Shown piece after piece: positions 63,708 to 64,000 of a stretch of DNA of 64,000 bases (positions are counted from its first letter, which is position 1; each line of letters begins with the position of its first letter). The stretch covers positions 22,818,001 through 22,882,000 of the forward strand of contig NC_079876.1 of the NCBI RefSeq assembly GCF_029227915.1, read 5' to 3'. The notes beneath the pieces are model-generated. The model was not told the origin of the DNA. It ran no database searches and saw nothing but the letters and a program-made list of their open reading frames with translations. Source of the DNA: Hydractinia symbiolongicarpus (taxonomy: Eukaryota > Cnidaria > Hydrozoa > Anthoathecata > Hydractiniidae). Both the position numbers and the translations under genes were made by a program.

Positions 63708-64000
63708 TAAGTTTGCTATAAGGGGTTAGACTTGTAGTCAAATCGAAAAAAGTTACCCACACTTCCTATTTTCTGCGTAAATAATTCGTGTATCCTTCAG
63801 CACGATCCGAGCTTCGCAAACAGATAGACAAAATACGGCTATTATAAAAGATCAAACAGTAGACCGTAAACACAGCGACGAAATTCACATCGTCCGTGGT
63901 TTATGTTTTCCGCATCGCTATTTCGTGCAACCTTAGCACGATTGAATTACTTTGCAACGTCTAAATAATACGGCCATTTTTTAAGAACTAGATCACCAGT
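63708..64000. other. No gene recognised
   Basis: Probable intron or intergenic DNA; no coding sequence identified up to the window end. Confidence 0.4.

Noticed and set aside
1-64000. tRNA, rRNA or other structural RNA genes
   Set aside because: None was recognised by eye. A covariance-model search would be needed to exclude them.

Overview
The window is AT-rich animal DNA with spliced genes (GT/AG introns, phases that join) and very many transposons. The mix of Ginger1, DIRS-like, BEL/Pao, Helitron-like and Polinton/Maverick elements, plus an adhesion GPCR, fits a cnidarian, probably a hydrozoan. That taxonomic call is inference from gene and repeat style; no rRNA or mitochondrial marker is present.

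Layout. (1) 1-9779 is a nest of transposons: a 1404-bp block occurs twice with no difference seen; an element with 6-bp target duplication (3395-9779) contains a Ginger1-like element with CCGG duplication (4546-9349), which in turn holds the second block copy and three head-to-tail Helitron-like units. (2) 10247-26490 is an alpha-kinase gene split by a 15.5-kb Polinton (10554-26079; 283-bp terminal inverted repeats, 5-bp AAAAC duplication). The Polinton carries protein-primed family B DNA polymerase, integrase, packaging ATPase, an MSV199/BRO-like protein, several zinc-finger/HNH paralogues and small membrane or coiled-coil proteins. Nearly all are broken, and two polymerase catalytic aspartates are substituted. 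(3) 27239-29427 holds transposase remnants and a perfect 41-bp inverted repeat. (4) 30249-39943 (+) holds what reads as one large gene: signal peptide, two von Willebrand A-like domains with Ser/Thr-rich stalks, then GAIN/GPS and seven-transmembrane exons of an adhesion GPCR. (5) 40950-53093 (-) is one dispersed BEL/Pao retrotransposon interrupted by Helitrons and by a DDE transposase remnant. (6) 53486-57784 is an apparently intact Ginger1 DNA transposon (transposase plus Ulp1 protease, CCGG duplication), itself inserted in a DIRS-type terminal sequence. (7) 58150-61408 (-) is a deleted DIRS-like element. (8) 62241-62611 (+) is the start of a flavin amine oxidase gene, followed by a foldback element.

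Living host genes are therefore few: the adhesion GPCR, the amine oxidase and, outside the Polinton allele, probably the alpha-kinase. The points most worth checking are the vWA-adhesion GPCR architecture, the zinc-finger/HNH family amplified inside one Polinton, the recurring TATAATAAA/TAAATG signal just before Polinton start codons, and the Polinton insertion inside the kinase exon. All family names come from motifs read by eye; no search was run.
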